Part shown: in pieces, positions 9,435-20,557 of the stretch
How the letters are laid out: each line of letters opens with the position of its first letter
Position numbering within the stretch: the first letter of the stretch is position 1
Assembly: GCF_004798965.1 (NCBI RefSeq)
Contig: NZ_SDSD01000001.1
Coordinates: 310,001-374,000, forward strand
DNA length: 64,000 nt
Reading direction: 5' to 3'
Source: Onishia niordana
GTDB lineage: Bacteria > Pseudomonadota > Gammaproteobacteria > Pseudomonadales > Halomonadaceae
Program-made: the position numbers and the translations under genes
The notes under the pieces: generated by a model
The model's database searches: none
Seen by the model: the letters and a program-made list of their open reading frames with translations, nothing else
Told to the model about the DNA's origin: nothing

Positions 9435-10112
9435 ATGTCAGTTCCACTTCCGCGCCTGCCAAGGTGCGGCCTTGGCAGGCGCCTGGGTGTCGGTGTTGGC
9501 ATTGGCCTTGCCACGCTTCTCGTGACGACCGCTGCGCTAGCTGAAGATACCGAACGCCTTACGCTTCTGATGATGGGCGATAGCCTGAGCGCCGCCTATG
9601 GCCTCGAGCAGCCGGAGGACGGCTGGGTCAACCTGCTGCAGGAACGGCTCGAGGGCGAAGCACGCGTGGTAAACGCAAGCATCAGCGGTGAGACCTCCGC
9701 GGGTGGCGCGACACGACTGCCTGAGCTGTTACGACAGCATTCCCCCGATATCGTGCTATTGGAACTGGGGGCCAACGATGGCCTGCGCGGCCTGGCGCCC
9801 AGCCAGATGCGCCAAAACCTTGAATCGATGATCAAGCAAAGCCAGGCCAGCGGCGCCCGCGTGGTGATGCTGGGCATCGACATTCCGCCCAACTATGGCG
9901 ACGCCTATCGGACGGCTTTCACCAACGTCTACGACAGCCTGGCTAAACGCTACGACCTGCCGCTGGTGCCCTTCCTGCTGGAGGGCGTTGCCCTCGACAA
10001 GACCCTGATGCAGGACGACGGCCTCCATCCTACGGCGAAGGCTCAACCCATGATCCTTGAAAACGTCTGGCCGACCCTTGAACCGCTGATCGAGCAGGCA
10101 ACGGCCCGCTAG
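9435..10112 (+). CDS. tesA: Periplasmic GDSL esterase / lysophospholipase L1 (TesA)
   Basis: An SGNH-hydrolase with a signal peptide (RRLGVGVGIGLATLLVTTAALA before EDTERL, read in pieces). The four SGNH blocks are present: GDSLSAAYGL (nucleophile Ser), the conserved Gly in GETSAGG, LGANDGLRG (Asn) and DGLHPTAKA (Asp and His). TesA is a broad acyl-CoA thioesterase, arylesterase and lysophospholipase. It is divergent from ybbAP, the conserved enterobacterial and pseudomonad arrangement. The start is uncertain: ATG 9435 gives a clean signal peptide (225 aa), while ATG 9336 or 9372 would overlap ybbA. Confidence 0.9.
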   Translation: MSVPLPRLPRCGLGRRLGVGVGIGLATLLVTTAALAEDTERLTLLMMGDSLSAAYGLEQPEDGWVNLLQERLEGEARVVNASISGETSAGGATRLPELLRQHSPDIVLLELGANDGLRGLAPSQMRQNLESMIKQSQASGARVVMLGIDIPPNYGDAYRTAFTNVYDSLAKRYDLPLVPFLLEGVALDKTLMQDDGLHPTAKAQPMILENVWPTLEPLIEQATAR

Positions 10113-10180
10113 GGCGGTAACGGCCATAAGGAAGCAAGCGAGCAGGCCAAGGCGACTCAAGCTGAAGCTGCCATGGCCGA

Positions 10181-11071
10181 TCATGGCTGAGGCGATGGCT
10201 CGACGGTCTTCTGCCATTGCTGAAGGCCGAGCCCGCCAAGGATCAATACCAGGCCAGCCAGGGTCGAGATGAGAATCGGCTCGCCGACCACCAGGTGCAG
10301 CAGCAACAGGGAAATCGGTGGCGACAGGAAAATCAGGTTGGCCACCTTGGCCGTGCGCGAGATGCCGCGCACGGCCAGCTGCCAAAGTACGAAGGCGATA
10401 CCCATTTCGAAGAGCCCCACATAGACACCCGCGCCTACGCCTTTCCAGCCGTACCACTCGAAGCCCGGCCCTGCCGCGATCAGCAGGGTGAACACCGGCA
10501 GACCAACGCTGAAGTTTTGCCATTGTGCGACAAGCGGGGGGCGACTATCGCGCGCATTGAGCAGCCAATAGAGCGCCCAGAGCAGGGTCGAGGCCAGCGC
10601 CAGGCCCACGCCCAGCGGATCGGCAAAGGCCACGTCCAGCACCGCGCCACGGGTGGCGATGGTCCAGACACCGGCGTAGGCGATCAGTCCGGCAAGAATA
10701 TCGACGCGGGTCAATCGCTGGCCAAGGATCGGCACGGCAAGAAAGGCCATGGCCAGCGCCCAGGTATAATTCAGCGCCATCGCCTCCTGCCCCGGCAGGC
10801 GATCATAGGCGGCGAATAACACCAGGTAATAGGCCACCGGGTTCATCAGCCCGGCCCAGAGAGCGGTCCGCCAGCCCTTGCCAAGCGCCTGACGCAGCAG
10901 GCCCTCTCGCCATACCAGAATCCCCATCAGCATCCAGGAGACAAGCGCGGCGATCCACATCAGCTCCAGCGGTGACATTTCGCCGAGTGCGACCTTGAAG
11001 GCCGTGGCCACCGTAGACCATAAGCCCACCGCTCCCAGCCCGCACAGCATGGCGTGACGATCCTGTGTCAT
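10181..11071 (-). CDS. EamA/DMT-family transporter
   Basis: A 296-aa inner-membrane protein with ten predicted helices in two EamA repeats (about 8-140 and 150-285), each ending in the usual Pro/Gly-rich helix (ALNYTWALAMAFLAVPILGQRL; ANLIFLSPPISLLLLHLVVGE, read in parts). Family members export amino acids or metabolites; no substrate can be read from the sequence. The start at 11071 follows AAGGGAGAGTGC. It faces tesA convergently across 68 bp. Confidence 0.85.
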   Translation of the reverse strand: MTQDRHAMLCGLGAVGLWSTVATAFKVALGEMSPLELMWIAALVSWMLMGILVWREGLLRQALGKGWRTALWAGLMNPVAYYLVLFAAYDRLPGQEAMALNYTWALAMAFLAVPILGQRLTRVDILAGLIAYAGVWTIATRGAVLDVAFADPLGVGLALASTLLWALYWLLNARDSRPPLVAQWQNFSVGLPVFTLLIAAGPGFEWYGWKGVGAGVYVGLFEMGIAFVLWQLAVRGISRTAKVANLIFLSPPISLLLLHLVVGEPILISTLAGLVLILGGLGLQQWQKTVEPSPQP

Positions 11072-11228
11072 GCACTCTCCCTTGGTGTGATGTGCCCCTT
11101 GGGGCAGCTTGACCGTGAGGCACGGCCACGCATTGTTGCAATACCCTCAGCTGACGCGCTGCAGTGAGGCAGGCGAAACGATCCATGATGCCATGATCGT
11201 GCCGGATGATGGACACCAAGGCGATGCT

Positions 11229-11498
11229 TCAGCGATCCAGATGGCCCAGATCCCGTGTGGGATCGAGCCGGTCACGCACCCGTTGCTTGAGTACCTTGAT
11301 GTCGGGGAAGCCACCATCGCGCTTGCGCTCCCAGAGTGAATCACCATCGAAGGTGATCTCGAAATGTCCGCCGTGGCTGGGCGCCAAGGCCACTTCCTCA
11401 AGCTCCTCTCCGAAGGTCGAGAGCAATTCCTGCGCATACCAGCCGGCACGTAACAGCCAGTGGCACTGAGTACAGAAATGGATACGCACGTTTGCCAT
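11229..11498 (-). CDS. SelW/Rdx-family small thioredoxin-fold protein
   Basis: An 89-aa protein of the SelT/SelW/SelH (Rdx) family. It keeps the redox-type motif near the start (FCTQCHWLLRAGWYAQELL, where CTQC corresponds to CxxU of selenoproteins) and the family signature GGHFEITFDG then DGGFPDIKVLKQRVRD. The bacterial version uses Cys in place of Sec. The function is probably thiol redox handling, but it is not established for bacterial members. AGAAGG lies five bases before the ATG. It is a single gene between a DMT permease and an MFS permease. Confidence 0.88.
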   Translation of the reverse strand: MANVRIHFCTQCHWLLRAGWYAQELLSTFGEELEEVALAPSHGGHFEITFDGDSLWERKRDGGFPDIKVLKQRVRDRLDPTRDLGHLDR

Positions 11499-11584
11499 GA
11501 AGCCTTCTCTCCTTGCGGGTCATTTGCCGGCTATCATAACTGAGGCATCATGGCGGCTGGAATGCGCGCACAGGGAGCCATGCC

Positions 11585-12901
11585 ATGCCACCCCCCCAGA
11601 CCTCACAGACCGCTCTTTACGAGCGACTGACCGGTGATGATGACAGCCGGATGTGTAAGGATATTCCCGACTCCGCCTGCCAGGTACAACCGCAAAATTT
11701 CCTTCGACACCTGATGGCCTCGCTTGGCAACAAGCTGGCAGACGAGCTGTCCAGTGCCCGACTGGTGCTGCCCTGGCTAATGGGCGCGATCGGTGCACCG
11801 CTGTGGATGGTGGGGCTTCTGGTCCCAATCCGTGAGGCAGGGGCCTTGCTGCCCCAGGTCTTCGTGGCAGGCTTCATTCGACAGAAGGCGCAGCGCAAAT
11901 GGACCTGGGTCGCGGGCGGCGTGATTCAGATGTTTGCCGCCCTGCTGCTGGTCATCCTGGCCCTGCTGGGTCAGGGCGGCCTGGGGGGCAGCCTGGTACT
12001 CATGGCCCTGGTGGCACTGTCGTTGGCGCGAGGCCTGTCGTCGATCGCGACCAAGGATGTCCTGGGCAAGACCATTGCCAAACAGCAGCGCGGCACCCTG
12101 ATGGGGTGGAGCGGTAGCGTGGCCGGAGGTGTGACGCTGGCCGCCGGTATCATGCTGATGCTCTTCAATGACCGGCCCAGTGATCTGGCTCTGGCGGTGT
12201 TGATGGGGATCGCCGCACTGGGCTGGGGGCTGAATGCCCTCTGCGCAGCTTTGATCGAAGAGACGCCGGGAGCGGTAGAGGGCGGCGAAAATGCCTGGGA
12301 CAGTGTGCGCCAAGGGTTGCACCTGCTGCGCGAAGATCCTGCCTTCATGCGCTTCAACCTGGCGCGCGCCCTACTGCTCTCCAGCGCCCTGGCGCTTCCC
12401 TATATCGCTCTGCTGGCCCAGCAGCGCACTGGCTCAAACCTGGGAGACCTTGGCCTACTGATCATCGTCTCAGGGCTCGCTGGCATGTTATCAAGCCCGG
12501 TCTGGGGTAAGCGGGCCGATGCCTCGAGCCGTCGAGTAATGCGTGATGCTGGCCTCGCCGCCGCCGTTTGCTGTGCGCTTGCCGCGCTGGCGGGAGGCCT
12601 CCCCGGTGCCTGGACGACCAGCCCCTGGCCTTATGCCCTACTCTATGGACTGCTGGTGATCGCTCACGCGGGTGTCAGGCTGGGCCGCAAAACCTACGTG
12701 GTGGATCTCGCCGATACGGATCAACGCGCCCTCTATGTGGCGCTTTCCAATACACTAACAGGGGTTCTGATGCTGCTGGTCGGTGGCCTGGTTGGCGTTC
12801 TCGCCCAGTGGTTTGGCACCGCCACCCTGCTTGGCCTGCTCGCCGCCTGCGCACTTGCCGCCGCGATGACCGCTCAGGGCCTGCCCGAAGTCGAGGAGTG
12901 A
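11585..12901 (+). CDS. MFS transporter
   Basis: A 438-aa permease with a soluble N-terminus of about 50 residues before the first helices (ARLVLPWLMGAIGAPLWMVG) and roughly 12 membrane segments. Between the halves is a soluble loop with LLREDPAFMRFNLARALLLS. ALARG and GKTIAKQQRGTLMGWSGS resemble the A-motif region. The substrate is unknown. GGGAG lies eight bases before the chosen ATG. The long N-terminus might mean that a later start is used, for instance ATG 11713 (MASLGNKLADE). Confidence 0.82.
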   Translation: MPPPQTSQTALYERLTGDDDSRMCKDIPDSACQVQPQNFLRHLMASLGNKLADELSSARLVLPWLMGAIGAPLWMVGLLVPIREAGALLPQVFVAGFIRQKAQRKWTWVAGGVIQMFAALLLVILALLGQGGLGGSLVLMALVALSLARGLSSIATKDVLGKTIAKQQRGTLMGWSGSVAGGVTLAAGIMLMLFNDRPSDLALAVLMGIAALGWGLNALCAALIEETPGAVEGGENAWDSVRQGLHLLREDPAFMRFNLARALLLSSALALPYIALLAQQRTGSNLGDLGLLIIVSGLAGMLSSPVWGKRADASSRRVMRDAGLAAAVCCALAALAGGLPGAWTTSPWPYALLYGLLVIAHAGVRLGRKTYVVDLADTDQRALYVALSNTLTGVLMLLVGGLVGVLAQWFGTATLLGLLAACALAAAMTAQGLPEVEE

Positions 12902-13008
12902 GCGCAACACATTGAAATATCGCAACCGCCTAGCCATGATAGAGCGATATACGCCGTGGGCAGGCAACGTCTACCCACGCCCATAGGGTCGCGACAGGAA
13001 CGCAGCGC

Positions 13009-13440
13009 ATGAAAAGACCGCCCATGATCAGCCCCGAGCTTCTGGAACGCATTATCGACGCCTCGGAGGACGGTATCGTCGTTGCCGAACGCGAGGGTGA
13101 GGAACACATCCTGATCTACGTCAATCAAGGCTTTGAACGCCTGACCGGTTACAGCACCGACGAGATCCTCTATCGCGACTGCCGTTTCCTGCAAAACGAT
13201 GATCGCGATCAGCCCGGGCTTGCCCGTATCCGCGACGCCCTGATCGAAGACCGTCCCTGTCGAGAGATCCTGCGCAACTACAAGAAGGACGGCACGCTTT
13301 TCTACAATGAATTGTCGATCACGCCGATGTACGACGAGGAGGAAAACATTACCTACTATCTCGGCGTTCAAAAGGACGTTACCGAACGCGTCGAGGCCAT
13401 CGCAGAGCTTGAGCGCGTCAAGAGCACCCCAAAAGACTGA
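13009..13440 (+). CDS. Short LOV-domain blue-light photoreceptor
   Basis: A 143-aa protein that is almost entirely one LOV (flavin-binding PAS) domain. The photoactive cysteine motif is LYRDCRFLQNDDRDQ (Cys58; the plant-type consensus is GxNCRFLQ). The flavin-contacting parts VNQGFERLTGYSTDEIL, NYKKDGTLFYNELSITP and YYLGVQKDVTERV are intact. A short C-terminal helix (VEAIAELERVKST) replaces an output domain, the layout of Pseudomonas putida PpSB1/PpSB2-LOV, which form an FMN-cysteinyl adduct in blue light. If ATG 13024 is the true start, the cysteine becomes residue 53, as I recall for PpSB1; AGGA upstream favours 13009. No partner kinase is adjacent. Confidence 0.92.
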   Translation: MKRPPMISPELLERIIDASEDGIVVAEREGEEHILIYVNQGFERLTGYSTDEILYRDCRFLQNDDRDQPGLARIRDALIEDRPCREILRNYKKDGTLFYNELSITPMYDEEENITYYLGVQKDVTERVEAIAELERVKSTPKD

Positions 13441-13511
13441 GTTTTTTCTCCTACCTACTTGTCCTTCCCCGCCACTGGCGTTATATAGCCAGTAACGCAC
13501 TCGCGTTGCCC

Positions 13512-13534
13512 GATGCTCGCCAGAGGCGAGCATC
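13512..13534. other. Perfect 10-bp hairpin between the LOV gene and the next small gene
   Basis: GATGCTCGCC-AGA-GGCGAGCATC is an exact inverted repeat with a three-base loop. It lies 72 bp after the LOV stop and 39 bp before the next start codon. No T-run follows on either side, so it may be an mRNA-end or leader structure rather than a classic terminator. Confidence 0.55.
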
Positions 13535-13572
13535 CGTCGCCATTTCCACATGGGGTCATGGGAGGACATCGC

Positions 13573-13791
13573 ATGAGCCAAAAGCACCAAATCCACGACG
13601 CATCCGATGATGCAAACGACGAGATGGATGCGTTCATGGACGCCGTGAACGACAGCCAGTACGCACCAAGCCGCTCGTCCCGGGCCGAGACCCTGCAGGC
13701 ACGACGCCGCCTCGAGAGCCTGCTGGAGGAACGTCGTCTCCAACGCGCCATTGAGGACGACTGGAATCTCGATGACGAGGAAGATGAGTAG
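13573..13791 (+). CDS. Small PA3496-type putative envelope integrity protein
   Basis: A 72-aa charged protein: an acidic N-terminus (DDANDEMDAFMDAVND), a basic amphipathic helix ARRRLESLLEERRLQRAIED, and an acidic tail. The RR-x-x-E-LLEERRL pattern is that of the PA3496 family of small proteins in pseudomonads and relatives, annotated as putative envelope integrity proteins; the molecular role is unclear. GGAGGACATCGC just before the ATG gives a strong ribosome site, so I start here rather than at 13513, where the open frame begins inside the hairpin region. Confidence 0.65.
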   Translation: MSQKHQIHDASDDANDEMDAFMDAVNDSQYAPSRSSRAETLQARRRLESLLEERRLQRAIEDDWNLDDEEDE

Positions 13792-13973
13792 GTTGCCCTG
13801 CTGACATCATGACGCGGGCCAGAGCGCCCGTGCATGCGTATGAGGCCGCCCCCGTCATAGCTCACGCCCGTTCTCTACATCGCCACGCCAATAGCCCGAT
13901 CACCGTCCAGTGCTGGCCTTTCAGGGGTGCGGCCACTATCATCGTGCCGAAACCCTCAACCCAATGGATATCC

Positions 13974-15635
<1,662 letters not shown>

Positions 15636-15662
15636 AGGCGATGGTGCTTGAGCGATGACCCG

Positions 15663-15690
15663 ACGGGCGGTGGCGACACCGCCCGTTTTT
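15663..15690 (+). terminator. Rho-independent terminator after ettA
   Basis: ACGGGCGGTG-GCGA-CACCGCCCGT forms a 10-bp stem with a four-base loop, followed directly by a T-run, starting 28 bp after the ettA stop. Confidence 0.92.
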
Positions 15691-15800
15691 CATGGCTACC
15701 CGATCACCCCTCTGCTTCGCCGACTCCATCGCGCGGTCGTGCTTGCATAGCGAAGCCTCAACCGTGATAAAGCAGGAAGGATCATTGCCAGGATGTGCTC

Positions 15801-17128
15801 ATGACCAATCCGCTGACACAAATCTTCCATAGCATACTGCACTTTCGCCAGAGCATCGGCTTCCTGCCAAGTCTGCTGGCCTTGCTCTACCTTGCGCTAG
15901 GGCTACTGGCTGTGCTGCCGCTCGGAGAGCACCTACCTCTGCCAACCTTCCTTTCAGGGGTGCGCTTCACCGAAGTCGAGACGCCGCGCACGCTGCTGTC
16001 GACCTTGATCGCGGGAAAAAAAAGATGTCGGTGCTGACCCAGGCCGGCGGCAATTTTTCCCACAAACTGGTTTTCGGCCTGATTACCGAACGCCATCATC
16101 AACGGGTCCTCGGTCACTACCTGGGCACCATACTCTTCATTCTCATCTTGCTGATGGTACCGGTGGGCGGCGAAACACCGAGCACCTGGCGCTCACTGAG
16201 CACCTATCTCGGCGCGGGAATGGTCATTCACTGCCTGGCGCTGTTCGTCTATTTCATTCACAACGCCTCCCAGTCGGTGCAGATCAATGCGGTCAATCGC
16301 GGGCTTCATCAGGCGACCCGCAAATCGCTTGCGAAACTCGAAGCGCGACAGCAACGCAACGGATGGTGTCATCAGCCAACACCATCGATGGACACCCAGT
16401 GGCCACAGATCAATGCGCGTCGCAGCGGCTACATCCAGAACGCCGATATTGAGGCGCTGGGCCGACTGGCGACTAACGCTGGCGTAGTGGTGCATCTGAA
16501 TTTCAGCTTCGGCGACTTCACGGTAGAAGGCTTTCCGTTGTTCACGGTCGAGGCAGACGAGGCACCAGGCGAGCACTTCAGTGAGTCAGCACTTGACCTT
16601 CTGGTATACGTGGAGGGAGAAGTGGCGGAAGACCTCTACGTCAATGGGATGACTCAGCTAATGGAGGTGGCCGTCAAGGCACTTTCACCCGGTATCAATG
16701 ACCCGGGTACTGCTCGCCTCTGCGTGCATCAGTTGACTGAATTGCTATGCAGGCGACTACAGTTTCATCCCTCCAATACCCTGACCGATGACGACGGACA
16801 TCGGCGGGTGAGCTGGCAGACGGAACGCTTCGATAGCCTGCTCTACCGGCTGGTCAATCCGATCCTGCACTACGGCAAGGATGACGTGAGCATTGGCTTG
16901 GCGCTGCTCAAGGCGCTGAAGACACTTTCATTGTTTGCCGAAGAAGCCGAGCTCCAAACCATCCAGCGCCATGCCGAGCGAGTGATCGACACCCTTGCAC
17001 AACGCGACACCCACCCCCTGGATCGACAGTTCATCGGCGAGCGACTCGCCAGTGGGGAGCACCGCCTGACACTTCCCATTAAACTGCCGACACCGCCAGC
17101 ATCGCCGGTCACGGCTGCCGACCACTAG
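15801..17128 (+). pseudogene. DUF2254 membrane protein interrupted by a frameshift/deletion
   Basis: Two reading frames together make one DUF2254 protein. The first (15801-16037) has TM1 (LPSLLALLYLALGLLAVLPL) and ends just after the conserved RTLLSTLIAG. The second (16025-17128, 367 aa) resumes at VLTQAGGNFSHKLVFGLITE and carries TM3-4 plus the soluble DUF2254 domain. They are joined by a run of eight A residues (16016-16023) and need a -1 shift. About ten hydrophobic residues that normally follow LIAG (the second membrane helix) are absent, so this looks like a real small deletion plus frameshift. Alternatives are a sequence error or slippage on A8. AGGA precedes ATG 15801. Confidence 0.7.
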
Positions 17129-17154
17129 TCATTGACGCCTCAAGCAGCTGTTGC

Positions 17155-18072
17155 TCAGTAAAAGCCTGCTTCGCCCTTGGGGCGCGTCTTAAAACGGCGA
17201 TGCAGCCACAAGTACTGCTCGGGGTGGCGACGGATCGCCGCTTCGATCACCGCGTTGACGCGAGCGGCATCGGTCGCCTCGTCGCCACTGGGGAAGTCCT
17301 CGAGCGGCGGCAGATACTCCAGGGTGTAGGTGCGATCATCCGGGTTGCGGTGAAAAATCAGCGGTATCACCGGCGCCCCGGTCATGCGCGCGATACGCCC
17401 GGTCATGCGCACCGTGGCCGCTTCGATGCCGAAGAAAGGTGCGAAAACGCTGGCAGCGCGCCCAAAGTCCTGATCCGGCGAGTACCAGACCGCATGGCCG
17501 GCCTTGATCCGACGCACCACGCCGCGCAGGTCGTGGCGGTCGAGGATCGCGTCGAAATACGGGGCCCGGGCACGCGCCATGAAGCGGTCGAAGAGCGGGT
17601 TGTCGTGAGGACGCTGCACGGCATCAGCGCGAAAGTAGAGCGCATGCAGGGCGGCCCCCAGATCAAGGGTCGAGAAATGAACCCCCAGAATCAGCGCGCC
17701 CCGGCCCTGCGCCTGTAGCCGTGTCATATGCTCCTGGCCGCGAAAGACCACACGGTGGCGCAAGTGCTCGTGATCCCGACACCAGCCGGTAGCGGTCTCG
17801 ACAAGGCCAATGCCATTGGCGATGAAGGTCTCGCGAACCAGCCGGTTCTGGGCCTTGGCATCGCGTTCGGGAAAACACAGCCGAATGTTGGTGTCGGTGA
17901 TATGTCGGCGCCGCTTGGCAAAACGCCAGGCCAGCAGGCCGATCAGGCGACCGATGCCAAGCTTGAGGCGCCAGGGCAGCCAAGCGACCAGATACATCAG
18001 GCCGATCGCCAACCATGTCGGCCAGTAGCGGGGATGGGCGAAGGAGGTCGAGGTGTCGTCGTCCTTTGACAT
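17155..18072 (-). CDS. lpxL: Lipid A late acyltransferase (LpxL/HtrB family)
   Basis: A 305-aa inner-membrane acyltransferase that adds a secondary acyl chain to Kdo2-lipid IVA from acyl-ACP. An N-terminal membrane anchor (WPTWLAIGLMYLVAWLPW) is followed by the catalytic HX4D motif at His132-Asp137 (GVHFSTLDLGA) and the family block VWYSPDQDFGR then VFAPFFGIEAAT. C-terminal LWLHRRFKTRPKGE is typical of LpxL. LpxL and LpxM/LpxP cannot be separated by eye, so the symbol marks the family. It follows alr on the same strand with a 24-bp gap. Confidence 0.92.
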   Translation of the reverse strand: MSKDDDTSTSFAHPRYWPTWLAIGLMYLVAWLPWRLKLGIGRLIGLLAWRFAKRRRHITDTNIRLCFPERDAKAQNRLVRETFIANGIGLVETATGWCRDHEHLRHRVVFRGQEHMTRLQAQGRGALILGVHFSTLDLGAALHALYFRADAVQRPHDNPLFDRFMARARAPYFDAILDRHDLRGVVRRIKAGHAVWYSPDQDFGRAASVFAPFFGIEAATVRMTGRIARMTGAPVIPLIFHRNPDDRTYTLEYLPPLEDFPSGDEATDAARVNAVIEAAIRRHPEQYLWLHRRFKTRPKGEAGFY

Positions 18073-18096
18073 GCGGCTCTCTAATTCAGGGGCGAG

Positions 18097-19197
18097 TCAG
18101 CCACCATGATACCGCCTTGGGGCCCTCGGCAGCACCCCGGTGAGGAGCGTATAACTGATGGTATCGCAATAGCGGGCCACCTCGTCTATCGACAGCACCT
18201 CACCGCTGACGGCCTGCCCCCACAGCACCACCTCGCTGCCGATGCCGGCATCAGGAAGATGGGTGATGTCCACGGTCAACATGTCCATCGAGACCTTGCC
18301 GGCAAGCCCCGCCCGCTGGCCGTCCACCAGCAGTGGCGTGCCATCCACCGCGTGGCGGTCATAGCCATCGCCATAGCCACAGGCCACGACCCCGACACGC
18401 GCCGGGTACGGGGCCTTGAAACGCCCGCCATAGCCCACCGGTTCGCCTGTTGCAATCTCGCGCACGGCGATGATCGCCGAACGCAGCGTCATCACCGGCA
18501 CCAAGGAGCGACTGGCATCATTGGCCCCCTCGAGCGGATCACTGCCGTAGAGCATGACACCGGGGCGATTCCAGGCGCCATGGGCCTCGGGCCAGGCCAG
18601 GGTAGCCGGCGAGTTGGCAAGACACGTCGGCGCGTCGAGCCTCGCCGACAACTCATTGAGCAGTGCCAGCTGGCGACGAAAATAGCCAGGTTCGATGGCA
18701 TCGGCAGTGGCGAAATGACTCATCAGATGCAGGTCGGTCACCCGCTCGGGCACCGCCTGAAGACGCGCCCAAACATCAGCCGCCCGAGCCGGGGAAAAGC
18801 CGAGGCGATGCATGCCGGAATCGACCTTTAGCCAGACGGGAATCGGCTGATGAGGCATGAAGGCCAGCAGCGCCTCGACCTGCCATTCGCTATGCACGGC
18901 AATCCATAAACCGAGCGCATCCACTCGCGCAAGCTCCTCTGCCTCAAAGATGCCCTCGAGCAACACGATCGGCACCTCGATGCCCGCCATACGCAGGGTT
19001 TCAGCCTCTTCAATACATGCCACCGCAAAGGCTGGTGCCAGATCCTCGAGCGCCCGGGCGCATGCCACTGCACCGTGCCCATAGGCATCGGCCTTGAGCA
19101 CCGCCACGGACTGGCTGTGTGGCGCCAGATCTCTTGCCAGGCAATAGTTCTGGCGCAGTGCATTGAGATTGATGTCAGCTGTCAGAGGGCGAGCCAT
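18097..19197 (-). CDS. alr: Alanine racemase
   Basis: A 366-aa fold-type III PLP racemase that supplies D-alanine for peptidoglycan. The PLP lysine is Lys35 in VAVLKADAYGHG; the second catalytic base, a tyrosine, lies in GEPVGYGGRFKAPYPAR; KVSMDMLTVDI near the C-terminus matches the carboxylate-binding region. Biosynthetic Alr and catabolic DadX cannot be told apart by sequence alone, but no dadA is nearby. An AT-rich stretch (about 19240-19340) upstream probably holds its promoter. Confidence 0.95.
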   Translation of the reverse strand: MARPLTADINLNALRQNYCLARDLAPHSQSVAVLKADAYGHGAVACARALEDLAPAFAVACIEEAETLRMAGIEVPIVLLEGIFEAEELARVDALGLWIAVHSEWQVEALLAFMPHQPIPVWLKVDSGMHRLGFSPARAADVWARLQAVPERVTDLHLMSHFATADAIEPGYFRRQLALLNELSARLDAPTCLANSPATLAWPEAHGAWNRPGVMLYGSDPLEGANDASRSLVPVMTLRSAIIAVREIATGEPVGYGGRFKAPYPARVGVVACGYGDGYDRHAVDGTPLLVDGQRAGLAGKVSMDMLTVDITHLPDAGIGSEVVLWGQAVSGEVLSIDEVARYCDTISYTLLTGVLPRAPRRYHGG

Positions 19198-19417
19198 GGA
19201 GTCTCCGGCCAGATACGAGAAAGAAAGACCTAGGATTATTAGCTATCTGGAAGGTTTTTGCATGGACAAAGAACCCGTTTTACACCCCATAAACGAGAGA
19301 AAATACTGCATTTAAATAAAATAACAGAATAACTAGCAACCAGAACCTTTCCTGCCAGGCGCCACTCCCCGGAGACGAAGAGATGGCTCGGCACTCGAAC
19401 AACTGACAGACACAGAA

Positions 19418-19443
19418 ACGCCGCGATGGGAACATCGCGGCGT
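19418..19443 (-). terminator. Hairpin terminator after rpoS
   Basis: ACGCCGCGATG-GGAA-CATCGCGGCGT forms an 11-bp stem with a GGAA loop, starting 12 bp past the rpoS stop. On the minus strand only a short T-run (TTT) follows, so termination may be partly dependent on context. Confidence 0.75.
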
Positions 19444-19454
19444 CACGGGGAGGA

Positions 19455-20438
19455 TTACTCGAAGATGGCGTCCAGCGAAAGCCCCTGTTTCTCGAGGACA
19501 CGGCGCAACTTCTTTAGCGCTTCGACCTGAATCTGGCGGACCCGCTCACGGGTCAAGCCGATCTCTTCGCCAACCTCTTCGAGGGTGGCGGCTTCATGGC
19601 CGCGCAGACCAAAGCGCCTGACCACCACCTCCATCTGCTTTTCGGTTAGCTCGGCCAACCAATCGTCCACATGCTGCTTGACATCACCATCAACCAACGA
19701 AGATTCCGGGCCATGGTCGTTATCATCAGCAAGAGTCTCGATCAGCGGCTTGTCGCTTTCCCCGCCCATCGGATAGTCCACCGACGATACCCGCTCATTG
19801 AGCCCCATCATCTTCTTGACGGTGGCCACCGGCTTGTCGAGAAAGTCGGCGATTTCCTCGGCAGTCGCTTCATGATCGAGTTTCTGGGTCAGCTCACGGG
19901 CCGCCCGCAGATAGATATTGAGTTCCTTGACCACATGAATCGGCAGGCGAATGGTCCGAGTCTGGTTCATCAGTGCTCGTTCAATGGTCTGACGGATCCA
20001 CCAGGTGGCGTAAGTCGAAAAACGGAACCCACGCTCCGGGTCGAACTTTTCCACAGCTCGAATGAGACCGAGATTGCCCTCCTCGATCAGATCGAGCAGC
20101 GACAAGCCCCGGTTCAGATAACGCCGAGCAATCTTGACCACCAGGCGAAGATTGGACTCGATCATCCGGGAACGCCCAGCCGGGTCGCCGGCTTGAGCGA
20201 GTCGGCCGAAGTGAACCTCCTCCTCCGGGCTCAGCAGAGGCGAGAAACCGATTTCGTTGAGATAGATCTGGGTGGCATCGAGGCTATGATGATAGGTGTT
20301 CTCTTCCCGGTTAAGAGCTTTCTCGAACGCCTTCTCATCCTTTTCAAGTACTTCATCGGCCTCTTCAGCGTCTGTCGCCTCGACGTCCTCTATCTCGACA
20401 TCCTGGATATCCTGGATATCCTGTTCAAGCATGCTCAT
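19455..20438 (-). CDS. rpoS: RNA polymerase sigma factor RpoS
   Basis: A 327-aa stationary-phase and stress sigma factor. Order: acidic N-terminus; region 1.2 ([21 protein letters not shown]); region 2 ([27 protein letters not shown], read in parts, then [16 protein letters not shown]); region 3; region 4 with [19 protein letters not shown]. The RpoS-type spacing and the neighbouring nlpD and pcm support RpoS over RpoD or RpoH. The N-terminus contains an in-frame 9-bp tandem repeat encoding DIQDIQ (20400-20426). GGGGT lies before the ATG. In this group rpoS transcription commonly starts inside nlpD. Confidence 0.97.
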   Translation of the reverse strand: MSMLEQDIQDIQDVEIEDVEATDAEEADEVLEKDEKAFEKALNREENTYHHSLDATQIYLNEIGFSPLLSPEEEVHFGRLAQAGDPAGRSRMIESNLRLVVKIARRYLNRGLSLLDLIEEGNLGLIRAVEKFDPERGFRFSTYATWWIRQTIERALMNQTRTIRLPIHVVKELNIYLRAARELTQKLDHEATAEEIADFLDKPVATVKKMMGLNERVSSVDYPMGGESDKPLIETLADDNDHGPESSLVDGDVKQHVDDWLAELTEKQMEVVVRRFGLRGHEAATLEEVGEEIGLTRERVRQIQVEALKKLRRVLEKQGLSLDAIFE

Positions 20439-20557
20439 GTCGCTACCCCACTCTCTGCTTAGCCATGGCCAGTTCCCACCTGTGCTTATACTGCGATAGC
20501 GAAGAGCTGGCCATTAGGCTTGTGTCGTAAGCATACGCTTGAGAAGCAAGCGGCGAG

